DNA from: Butyrivibrio sp.
Lineage (GTDB): Bacteria > Bacillota_A > Clostridia > Lachnospirales > Lachnospiraceae
Length of the DNA: 15,348 nt
Direction: 5' to 3'
NCBI RefSeq assembly: GCF_024699075.1
Contig: NZ_JAILQF010000426.1
Span: 1-15,348 of the forward strand
Under the pieces are notes generated by a model. That model did no database searches and was not told the DNA's origin. It saw nothing but the letters and a program-made list of their open reading frames with translations. Positions 1 through 5,530 of this stretch are shown here, in pieces. A program made the translations under genes and the position numbers. The stretch's first letter is position 1; each line of letters starts with the position of its first letter.

Positions 1-1
1 A

Positions 2-376
2 AGAACACTATATCATTTGTATCTTTCCAAATGGAATCTCTATCAGGAAAGGACAATGGTATTTATAACCATCATCGCCTTTTTTATCTGCCAGTTTATA
101 TATTTTAAAGAACATGCGTTATTCATATTCAGCAATATATTTCTGGGAGTAGTATTCCTGATGTGGTCATATAACTGTGCCTGTGTACTTAAAAGCAATA
201 AAAATATGCCCAAATTGGTCAGAGCACGTTACTGGATAGAAATGCCCATTTTTGTCATATTAGGACTTTTTGAATTCGTATCACCTCAGGCTACTATCAC
301 AACCTATGCCGTAAGTGTAGGCGGTATACTTGTAATTGACGGCATAAGCCGTTTAATAGAGTACTATAAGGCATGA
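2..376 (+). CDS. small multi-pass membrane protein, 5' partial, DUF308-like
   Basis: The frame is open to the left edge of the window. The first start-like codon is TTG at 17 with no good ribosome-binding site, so the gene is probably cut by the window and the visible 119+ residues are its C-terminal part. It is very hydrophobic, with about four membrane segments (counted from the TTG: roughly 14-31, 34-56, 70-90 and 94-112). The end, with a Pro-containing loop, then a Gly-Gly-Ile-Leu-Val-Ile-Asp-Gly-Ile-Ser-Arg-Leu-Ile stretch, resembles the repeat of DUF308/HdeD-type membrane proteins; that is a family-level resemblance only. No catalytic motif is visible. It ends with TGA at 374-376, directly before a 22-bp tandem repeat array and a strong terminator. 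The function is unknown. Confidence 0.6.
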   Translation, partial: RTLYHLYLSKWNLYQERTMVFITIIAFFICQFIYFKEHALFIFSNIFLGVVFLMWSYNCACVLKSNKNMPKLVRARYWIEMPIFVILGLFEFVSPQATITTYAVSVGGILVIDGISRLIEYYKA

Positions 377-386
377 CTTCTAATAC

Positions 387-511
387 CAAATACTGTAGGG
401 CGAAATGACAAATACCATAGAATGTATTAACAAATATCGTAAAACTAAATGATAAATATCATAGAACATAATAGCAAATACCGTAGAACTAAATGATAAC
501 AGTCATAAAAT
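387..511. repeat. 22-bp imperfect tandem repeat, five copies plus a decayed sixth
   Basis: Units begin at 387, 409, 431, 453 and 475, each exactly 22 bp. A degenerate part-copy covers 497-511. The conserved core is CAAATAYCRTAGAA followed by a variable ctaaatga-like tail. There is no unique spacer between units, so this is a head-to-tail tandem array and not a CRISPR. It fills the 3' flank between the membrane protein stop and the terminator, so it would be transcribed in the 3' untranslated region. Confidence 0.8.
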
Positions 512-558
512 AGAGGTGTTCCTATAAATAACTATAGGAACACCTCTACTTGTTTTTT
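512..558 (+). terminator. bidirectional intrinsic terminator
   Basis: A perfect 15-bp inverted repeat (AGAGGTGTTCCTATA at 512-526 and its complement at 533-547) encloses a 6-nt loop and is followed by a T-rich run (551-558) on the plus strand. Read from the minus strand the stem is followed by a shorter TTTTA run. It therefore probably ends both the plus-strand membrane protein gene and the convergent lipoprotein hydrolase gene. Confidence 0.88.
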
Positions 559-605
559 ATTTACATGTATATGTTCAATCTACATTCCAATGTAACTTTA
601 TATCT

Positions 606-1901
606 TTATTCATTAGTCTGCTGGAACAACCATTCCATTACTGCAACGCAGTTATACGCATAGTCAAAGGATGCCATGTGATAAGCTGAGCTGTCTGTTC
701 CTGAGGATGACATATCGCCGCTCATTTCACCTGATTCTGAATCTGAAGGTCCTGCAAAATCGCCGCTCATTCCTTCAGGAGCACTTCCATCTTCAGGAAG
801 TGTAAATTCCTGTGAAGAATCTTCACTGCTTGAATCTTCAGATGAAGAAGGTCCACCAAATCCTCCTGACATGCTGCCCATATCACCGCTACCTGCAGCA
901 CTGTTACCTGTGCTTGCATCAATAGTGCCTGATGCCCATGAGATAAAATATGCATTTGTGCTTTCACCACTAAAAAGTTCTGTAGCTGCTTCTGAAAGTT
1001 CATCTACTGACCATGTTCCGTCCCACTGTGCATAAGTATATTCAATAGAATCTTCATCGAACATGCTCATTACTTCCTGCATTCCGTTCCATGCATTAGT
1101 GTCGTCTTCTGCTGCAAAGTATACAAATGTCTGACCTTCGAGGCCTTCAAGAAGGCTGATATCCCACTGACCATCTACAAACATACATGCTGCATAAAGA
1201 TCAGGATACTCAGATGCAAGTATAAGTGTTGTCATACATCCCATTGATTGACCTGTTCCATAGATTCTGTCTGAATCTACAGAATACTCTTCTGTCATAT
1301 AATCAATGAATCTCTTAGTAAGTTCTACATATTCTGTTGTTGTATAGCTTCCGTGATCATCAAGAATTGTCTCCGGATAAGTAGGAACTACTACAATTGA
1401 AGGATAAGCGCTCTGCCATTCTTCTGTTGCCCATACAAGACCGCCTCTTCCCTGAGTAAGAGAATATGTTGCGTCTGTTCCTGCACAGCTTGAATCACCT
1501 ATAAATACAACCATAGGATATTCCTGTGATTCATCATATCCTTCAGGAAGATACAAGTTGTAAGTAATCGAAAGTCCTGTTTCCTCATCTGTATAAGTAA
1601 GCTGCTCGAAAAGGTCTGCATATGTATCTACAAGTGCTTCCTCATCTTCTGCAAGATCATTGGCTACCGCTCCAAGAGAGACAGATGTTTCCGTAGTTTC
1701 TGTGTCTGCAGCTTCTGTATCTGAGCTCTCAACAGATGCTTCTTCTGTACTTTCAACTTCCTGTGTATTATCAGTCTGTGCTGTCTCTGTACTTATTTCT
1801 GTTTCTGAAGTTGTTTCTGACTGGCTTTGTGTGCTTCCGCATGCCACAAGCGAGATCACCATTGCTGCTGTTAGTAGTGACGTTGCAAATTTCCTGAACA
1901 T
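606..1901 (-). CDS. secreted lipoprotein alpha/beta-hydrolase (esterase/peptidase-like)
   Basis: The protein has 431 residues. The start at 1901 is chosen because GGAGGA (1914-1909) sits 7 nt before that ATG; the upstream in-frame ATG at 1916 overlaps this site. The N-terminus has a lipoprotein signal ending in Leu-Val-Ala-Cys (Cys21), so the product should be anchored outside the membrane. A Ser/Thr/Glu-rich linker follows to about residue 75. The alpha/beta-hydrolase fold of PHB-depolymerase/prolyl-oligopeptidase type starts near 85: GQSMG gives nucleophile Ser219, the Asp266/Asp267 pair after a hydrophobic strand is a likely acid, and His408 near the C-terminus is the likely base. Between the acid and the His lies about 75 residues of low-complexity Ser/Gly/Asp/Glu/Met sequence (about 330-405), unusual at that site. 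The substrate cannot be read; an ester or peptide bond is expected. It is a single gene with a structured leader. Confidence 0.85.
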   Translation of the reverse strand: MFRKFATSLLTAAMVISLVACGSTQSQSETTSETEISTETAQTDNTQEVESTEEASVESSDTEAADTETTETSVSLGAVANDLAEDEEALVDTYADLFEQLTYTDEETGLSITYNLYLPEGYDESQEYPMVVFIGDSSCAGTDATYSLTQGRGGLVWATEEWQSAYPSIVVVPTYPETILDDHGSYTTTEYVELTKRFIDYMTEEYSVDSDRIYGTGQSMGCMTTLILASEYPDLYAACMFVDGQWDISLLEGLEGQTFVYFAAEDDTNAWNGMQEVMSMFDEDSIEYTYAQWDGTWSVDELSEAATELFSGESTNAYFISWASGTIDASTGNSAAGSGDMGSMSGGFGGPSSSEDSSSEDSSQEFTLPEDGSAPEGMSGDFAGPSDSESGEMSGDMSSSGTDSSAYHMASFDYAYNCVAVMEWLFQQTNE

Positions 1902-1954
1902 ATTTTGTTCCTCCATAAAATATTAAATTATTAGTTTCGTGGAGTTTTTTATAT

Positions 1955-2031
1955 TGCGAGCTACCATTCGCAGTGGAGTATCTTATAACGCGAGCTACCA
2001 TTCGCAAACTATTTACGAGTTTTCATTCGCT
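1955..2031 (-). repeat. three 17-bp dyad repeats in the hydrolase leader
   Basis: GCGAGCTACCATTCGCA occurs exactly at 1956-1972 and again at 1990-2006. A diverged third copy at 2015-2031 keeps CGAG and CATTCGC. Each copy has GCGA/TCGC ends that can pair around an 8-nt centre, and copy 1 extends to TGCGA/TCGCA. They lie 54-130 bp upstream of the lipoprotein start, inside its likely 5' untranslated region, so they may be protein-binding sites or small RNA hairpins. Confidence 0.7.
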
Positions 2032-2077
2032 GCAAGATAAATGTCATCAAGAATTGTGAACACAGATTTATCTTACA
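2031..2077. repeat. 12-bp inverted repeat in the hydrolase leader
   Basis: TGCAAGATAAAT (2031-2042) faces ATTTATCTTACA (2066-2077), with one mismatch across 12 positions and a 23-bp centre. It lies between a likely -10 box at 2096-2091 and the three dyad repeats. It could form a stem in the leader RNA or serve as a two-site operator. Confidence 0.5.
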
Positions 2078-2083
2078 GGGACT

Positions 2084-2120
2084 ATTTTATATTATAAACC
2101 TTATTTGAAACTAAAAAAAT
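2084..2120 (-). promoter_or_regulatory. candidate promoter for the lipoprotein hydrolase
   Basis: On the minus strand a consensus TATAAT lies at 2096-2091, in an AT-rich stretch with only a T-run where the -35 box would be. Transcription from here would give a leader of about 180 nt that carries the inverted repeat and the three 17-bp dyads. The AT-rich context makes the assignment weak. Confidence 0.35.
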
Positions 2121-2164
2121 TTAAAAATATTATTTTTTTTTGAATTAATTTCCTCAAGCCTTGC

Positions 2165-2220
2165 GTTACCCATTGCTAACAAGAAGCTCATTTGTTATAA
2201 TTTTGTTAGCAATAGGTAAC
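2165..2220 (+). promoter_or_regulatory. promoter with 16-bp inverted-repeat operator, probably autoregulated
   Basis: TTGCTA (2173-2178), a 17-bp spacer and a perfect TATAAT (2196-2201) form a strong promoter for the Fur-like gene, with the start expected near 2208. Two inverted arms flank the -10 box: GTTACCCATTGCTAAC (2165-2180), covering the -35 box, and GTTAGCAATAGGTAAC (2205-2220), covering the transcription start, with one mismatch between the arms. Each arm is itself a GTTA-N8-TAAC dyad. This is a typical arrangement for a repressor that blocks its own promoter. Confidence 0.8.
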
Positions 2221-2235
2221 GGATTGGGGATGACT

Positions 2236-2505
2236 ATGAGCGATAAATATGTCTTATCTCTTTTAAAAGAAAAGGGATTCAGAATTACAAAACAGAGAAA
2301 ACTTATAATAGATATTATTCTTCGTAGTGACAAATGTTCCTGTAAGGAAATCTATCATAAGGTTGTTACCAAAGACAGTACCATTGGCGCAGCTACAGTT
2401 TACAGAATGATCCGTCTTCTGGAAGACATAGAAGTTTTAGAACATGTTGACATGATCGTTCTTTCCAAACAAAGCAGAAATAAAAAATCTCCAGAGAAAC
2501 TGTAG
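2236..2505 (+). CDS. Fur-family winged-helix DNA-binding domain only (truncated regulator)
   Basis: The protein has 89 residues. ATG at 2236 is preferred over 2230 because GGGGA (2226-2230) is correctly spaced for it; anything further upstream runs through the promoter. The sequence matches the N-terminal winged helix of Fur/PerR/Zur proteins: Gly-Phe-Arg-Ile-Thr-Lys-Gln-Arg near residue 14, a Cys-Lys-Glu-Ile-Tyr helix, and the recognition-helix signature Ala-Ala-Thr-Val-Tyr-Arg near 57. A typical family member has about 140-150 residues, with a His-rich hinge and a C-terminal metal-binding dimerisation domain. None of that is present, and the frame ends inside a terminator stem. It could be an intact minimal regulator or a decayed gene. 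The intact promoter and flanking dyad argue for a working gene. Which metal, if any, it senses cannot be told. Confidence 0.8.
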   Translation: MSDKYVLSLLKEKGFRITKQRKLIIDIILRSDKCSCKEIYHKVVTKDSTIGAATVYRMIRLLEDIEVLEHVDMIVLSKQSRNKKSPEKL

Positions 2506-2526
2506 TATTAAGGACTCTGGAGATTT
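2481..2526 (-). terminator. intrinsic terminator of the partner-switch operon, overlapping the Fur-like 3' end
   Basis: AAATCTCCAGAG (2485-2496) and CTCTGGAGATTT (2515-2526) form a perfect 12-bp stem. On the minus strand it is followed directly by a T-run (2487-2482), so it should end the operon coming from 2563. On the plus strand the same stem has only a poor T-run. The left arm lies within the last codons of the Fur-like gene. Confidence 0.82.
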
Positions 2527-2562
2527 CTAATAACTATTTTGCTTTAAGATACCGATCAGTTT

Positions 2563-3006
2563 CTAACCTGTCATCTTTTTGGTCAGGGTAAAAATATTTT
2601 TACCATCTTCACGTTTATATAAAGCATCATCAACCATTTTTTTGACCATAAAAATGCCAAGACCCCCGATCTGCCTTTCTGCAGCAGACAAAGTGATATC
2701 AGGGTCCTCTTTGGCTAAAGGATTATATTCTATTCCTTCATCAATGAAGGTGAGCCTTACACTTTGATCATCTGAATCAAAAATAATCTCAGCAGGTCCT
2801 GTTCCGGTATCAGGAATAATATTACCTTCAGGATCAAGCTTCCCATAAGCATAATGCGCTATATTGACATAAATCTCTTCTACAACGAGATTCATCTGCA
2901 TTATAAGCTTCATACTGCATCCGGCCTCTTCCATTTTCTCTTCTACAAAGGAATTGACCGTATCCAGATTCTCAAGTGTCGCTTCAATTTTTAATTGCCC
3001 GTTCAT
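2563..3006 (-). CDS. RsbW/SpoIIAB-like anti-sigma factor serine kinase (GHKL ATPase)
   Basis: The protein has 147 residues, the usual size for this family. It carries the GHKL ATP-binding motifs: an N-box with Glu44 and Asn48, the G1 box Asp89-x-Gly91, and the G2 box Gly114-Gly-Leu-Gly117. Such proteins bind a partner (classically a sigma factor) and phosphorylate a STAS antagonist on Ser using ATP. Its ATG overlaps the stop of the upstream STAS gene by one base (TAATG), which implies translational coupling and a 1:1 partner pair. No sigma factor gene and no PP2C phosphatase gene lies in the window, so the real output partner is unknown. It may be the duplicated protein encoded first in this operon. 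Confidence 0.88.
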   Translation of the reverse strand: MNGQLKIEATLENLDTVNSFVEEKMEEAGCSMKLIMQMNLVVEEIYVNIAHYAYGKLDPEGNIIPDTGTGPAEIIFDSDDQSVRLTFIDEGIEYNPLAKEDPDITLSAAERQIGGLGIFMVKKMVDDALYKREDGKNIFTLTKKMTG

Positions 3007-3302
3007 TATTCGATACTCAAAATGTCTGTAAAACCTGTTACTTCAAAGATTTCTTTAACATCTTCGCTTACGTTCTTTACAACCATGCTTCCCTGCTTGT
3101 TCATGGTCTTTTGAGCTGTAAGAAGAACACGAAGTCCTGCAGATGAAATGTACTCCAGCTTCTCAAGATCAAAAGAAAGCTTGGTTACTCCTTCAAGTGC
3201 ACTTTTAAGGGCTTCATCCAATTCTGGCGCTGTAGATGTATCAAGTCTTCCTTCAAGCCCTATTGTGAGTTCACTTCCTGCCTTACTTTGATTAATTTTC
3301 AT
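3006..3302 (-). CDS. STAS-domain anti-anti-sigma factor (RsbV/SpoIIAA-like)
   Basis: The protein has 98 residues, a single STAS domain. The hallmark Tyr-Ile-Ser-Ser-Ala-Gly-Leu-Arg (51-58) corresponds to the phospho-serine loop, so Ser53 or Ser54 is the expected phosphorylation site. In this family the unphosphorylated form binds the RsbW-like kinase and frees its partner. AAGGAG lies about 11 nt before the ATG. The gene sits 27 nt after the 405-residue protein gene and overlaps the kinase gene by one base, so all three should be one transcript. Confidence 0.9.
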   Translation of the reverse strand: MKINQSKAGSELTIGLEGRLDTSTAPELDEALKSALEGVTKLSFDLEKLEYISSAGLRVLLTAQKTMNKQGSMVVKNVSEDVKEIFEVTGFTDILSIE

Positions 3303-3329
3303 AATGTGTGTTTCTCCTTTCAGTACTTG

Positions 3330-4547
3330 TTATTTCATTTTGCATATGATTGTCATTTCTATATTATCGCCCTTAACTCCTACGAGTATATCGTTTGCGA
3401 TATTAGCAACAATAGATTTTTCAAGTTCATCCCAGGCAAATTTAGAATCTTCAGTCACAGATGAGTCACCGCCATTTATATCATCAAGGCATTCTCTATA
3501 ATCATTTAGTGACCACATCATTCCATATTCCGGAAGACCTTCAACACTGCTATATCTTCCCATTGCATTATAATCAAGATATACGCCGCCATATTCCTGG
3601 GCCATTTTAGTTGCATTCTCATAGCCAAGAATCTCGTTTTGGATCATGTCTCCAATCTTGTCCATAACGCCTTTTATGCTGGAATTCTTTTTATCAGTCG
3701 ATACGGATAAAAGCTCTTGCTTTTTGCCGTAATCCATCTGTGTCTTGGCAACAAACTTTAAGCAATAACTCTTCTTGTACTTTTCAAGCCAGATAACAGC
3801 CTTATAGTTATCTGTCATGCCTTTAAGCATTCCAAGTGTCTCTTCAAATATAAGCTTGGCATGTATCGCATTTTTATTATCAAGAGAAAGCTCCTCTATG
3901 ATATCATCGGCCTTTTCAAGTTCTGCAATAATATCCTTGCCTGATCCTACAAAGATCTGTCTTGAAGTCTTTTCAAGCGCATAAGATGGAATATAAGAAA
4001 GAGAACCGGTAAAATCCTTGGTTACTACCATTTTTATAACGTCCTTGCTTGTTGATATTTCTATATCATCTGCAAGATTGGAAACAAGAGATCTTTCAAG
4101 ATCATCCCATGCCTCCAGGGAATATTTATCTTCTTCTCTCTTTGCTTTTATCTGTCTTTCATATTCTTTTAATGACCATGTATCTTCTTGAGGGGTATCT
4201 ATCAGAAAAAGATCTATAAGTTTTCTAAAAAAACCTTTCTCTTCATAAACTGTACCTGATGTAGAAAGAGAACCAAGCTCAACTTTTTTACGATCATCAA
4301 GAACTGCTTCACTTTCTAATATAATGCGTGAAACTCTGCTATTTCCTTCATACCATAGCTCTACTGAACGAGTAACTATGATCTGCTTTACAAGCCTAAG
4401 TACTTCTTCTGTAAGAAGACGAAGTTTTAAATATTCCTTATCTTTTAAGCCTATGTCATCACCATAATCACTGAGAATATCATATAATCTATTTATATCG
4501 TCATTTATATTTCTAATCTTTACATGCTCAGAAATTATATAATCCAT
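3330..4547 (-). CDS. internally duplicated protein with degenerate GHKL-like halves
   Basis: The protein has 405 residues and is not a named family I recognise. The two halves are homologous: residues 123-179 (starting Thr-Trp-Ser-Leu-Lys-Glu-Tyr, with Ala-Trp-Asp-Asp-Leu-Glu-Arg-Ser) match 344-404 (Met-Trp-Ser-Leu-Asn-Asp-Tyr, with Ala-Trp-Asp-Glu-Leu-Glu-Lys-Ser). Each half is preceded by a helix like the N-box of RsbW-type ATPases (Leu-Leu-Thr-Glu-Glu-Val-Leu near 44-50; Ile-Phe-Glu-Glu-Thr-Leu near 233-238) and alternating strands. The Asn of the N-box and the Asp-x-Gly and Gly-x-Gly boxes are absent, so ATP binding is unlikely. It has no signal peptide or membrane segment and is rich in charged residues. 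It is first in the operon with the STAS protein and kinase, which suggests a scaffold or the switched target. GGAGG precedes the ATG by about 9 nt. Confidence 0.65.
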   Translation of the reverse strand: MDYIISEHVKIRNINDDINRLYDILSDYGDDIGLKDKEYLKLRLLTEEVLRLVKQIIVTRSVELWYEGNSRVSRIILESEAVLDDRKKVELGSLSTSGTVYEEKGFFRKLIDLFLIDTPQEDTWSLKEYERQIKAKREEDKYSLEAWDDLERSLVSNLADDIEISTSKDVIKMVVTKDFTGSLSYIPSYALEKTSRQIFVGSGKDIIAELEKADDIIEELSLDNKNAIHAKLIFEETLGMLKGMTDNYKAVIWLEKYKKSYCLKFVAKTQMDYGKKQELLSVSTDKKNSSIKGVMDKIGDMIQNEILGYENATKMAQEYGGVYLDYNAMGRYSSVEGLPEYGMMWSLNDYRECLDDINGGDSSVTEDSKFAWDELEKSIVANIANDILVGVKGDNIEMTIICKMK

Positions 4548-4571
4548 ATAGAAAAGCCTCCATGTCGATTT

Positions 4572-4601
4572 ATAATATTTTTAATGGTTATTTCATGTAA
4601 A
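4572..4601 (-). promoter_or_regulatory. alternative promoter for the partner-switch operon
   Basis: On the minus strand TTTACA (4601-4596), an 18-bp spacer and TATTAT (4577-4572) form a second possible promoter closer to the gene. It lies in AT-rich DNA and is weaker evidence than the repeat-associated promoter at 4680-4646. Confidence 0.3.
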
Positions 4602-4645
4602 CATATAGGAAATCTTTTGACTTATAATAACTATATCATATATAT

Positions 4646-4680
4646 ACTATAATAACTCTTTTATCGCAAAAATATCACAC
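4646..4680 (-). promoter_or_regulatory. promoter with 11-bp-spaced direct repeats, partner-switch operon
   Basis: Read on the minus strand: GTGTGA (4680-4675), 5 bp, TTGCGA (4669-4664), 12 bp, then TATAGT (4651-4646) as the -10 box. The two half-sites are 11 bp apart (one helical turn) and the nearer one covers the -35 region, as at promoters activated by OmpR- or SARP-type regulators. Element spacing is identical to that at 7206-7172. Confidence 0.55.
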
Positions 4681-4696
4681 CAAATTGTGATAAAAT
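4673..4696 (+). promoter_or_regulatory. palindrome and extended -10 for the plus-strand membrane gene
   Basis: TATCACA (4673-4679) and TGTGATA (4686-4692) form a perfect 7-bp inverted repeat with a 6-bp centre. Its right arm runs into TGATAAAAT, an extended -10 box (4688-4696), placing a start near 4703 and a short leader before the ATG at 4726. The left arm overlaps the GTGTGA repeat used by the divergent operon, so one site could control both directions. Confidence 0.4.
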
Positions 4697-4725
4697 TTAA
4701 CTAAATACTATTCTCGGAGAAGACC

Positions 4726-5490
4726 ATGTATATTAACGTAAACAAACATATCCTGTCCAAAGCAATTATGAAAGTAGCTATTATAAGAATTCTGGCAGCT
4801 TTTTGTGAAGGTGCACTTCGCATAGCTGCTGATCATACCACCTCACTTAGTCCTGACATGATGGACATATTATTATGGCACTCACAGCTTGTTATTTCCG
4901 CTATACAAATAATAGCAACTGCCATTATTTTCCATATTACCTACAAAAAGCTAAGCCATTATATAAGCTTAGTTGAAAAAGGAGACAGAGAGAATATGGC
5001 TGATCTGCAAAAAGAATTTCTTGGTGACAAGCTTCCTTCGTTATCAGTTTCTTCTGTCAACAGACTTCTTCAGTTGTGGGGGGTAATTTTTGTAGGCGCT
5101 GAACTTATTTATGTCTTTACTTCGATAATGTATAGAAGATTCATTGCCATTTTGATGGAAGCGCTATCCATAGGAGAAGGCATGACGGACGGTACATTCG
5201 TCATGCTTTACAATATGACTCACGGGTTTAAGTATATTGAAATCCTTTCCGCTATACTTCTTGGCGTTGTAATTACCGGAATCTTCTTAAATGATCACCT
5301 TTTAAAAGTATCATCCCTTGTAATTCTTGTCGTATTCCTTCTGTCTTTCGCCGCCATGCAGATGCAGACTGTGTATCTTATGGGACGTGAAGTTGGAATA
5401 GTTTGGACATCTCTTATATATCACGCAACTGAAACCATAGGTCTTTTTCTTCTCGCTCTATATCTGTCCAGGAATTACAAGGGATTATGA
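4726..5490 (+). CDS. multi-pass membrane protein of unknown function
   Basis: The protein has 254 residues. The ATG at 4726 has GGAGA at 4716-4720 with good spacing. About six membrane segments are visible (roughly 14-35, 47-70, 115-138, 170-190, 193-213 and 228-247). A charged cytosolic-type loop at 75-105 (Lys-Gly-Asp-Arg-Glu-Asn and Lys-Glu-Phe-Leu-Gly-Asp-Lys) separates the second and third. I do not recognise a family or an active-site motif; a sensor or transporter-accessory role cannot be distinguished. It is a single gene, divergent from the partner-switch operon with a 178-bp shared control region, and convergent with the acidic lipoprotein gene only 40 bp downstream. No convincing hairpin lies in that gap. 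Confidence 0.75.
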   Translation: MYINVNKHILSKAIMKVAIIRILAAFCEGALRIAADHTTSLSPDMMDILLWHSQLVISAIQIIATAIIFHITYKKLSHYISLVEKGDRENMADLQKEFLGDKLPSLSVSSVNRLLQLWGVIFVGAELIYVFTSIMYRRFIAILMEALSIGEGMTDGTFVMLYNMTHGFKYIEILSAILLGVVITGIFLNDHLLKVSSLVILVVFLLSFAAMQMQTVYLMGREVGIVWTSLIYHATETIGLFLLALYLSRNYKGL

Positions 5491-5530
5491 TACTTACTAT
5501 GATCCAAGAAATCGATCTAATAAATCAATC

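Noticed and set aside
387..511. CRISPR array
   Set aside because: The 22-bp units abut with no unique spacers, and no cas genes are present.
2161..2235. Upstream in-frame TTG/ATG starts giving a longer Fur-like protein of up to 114 residues
   Set aside because: The stretch is the promoter and operator itself, encodes a hydrophobic non-Fur sequence, and the best-spaced ribosome-binding site serves the ATG at 2236.
2506..2562. Frameshifted remainder of the Fur metal-binding domain
   Set aside because: The short gap has no Cys-x2-Cys or His-rich coding sequence in any frame; it holds the terminator arm and then the opposite operon.
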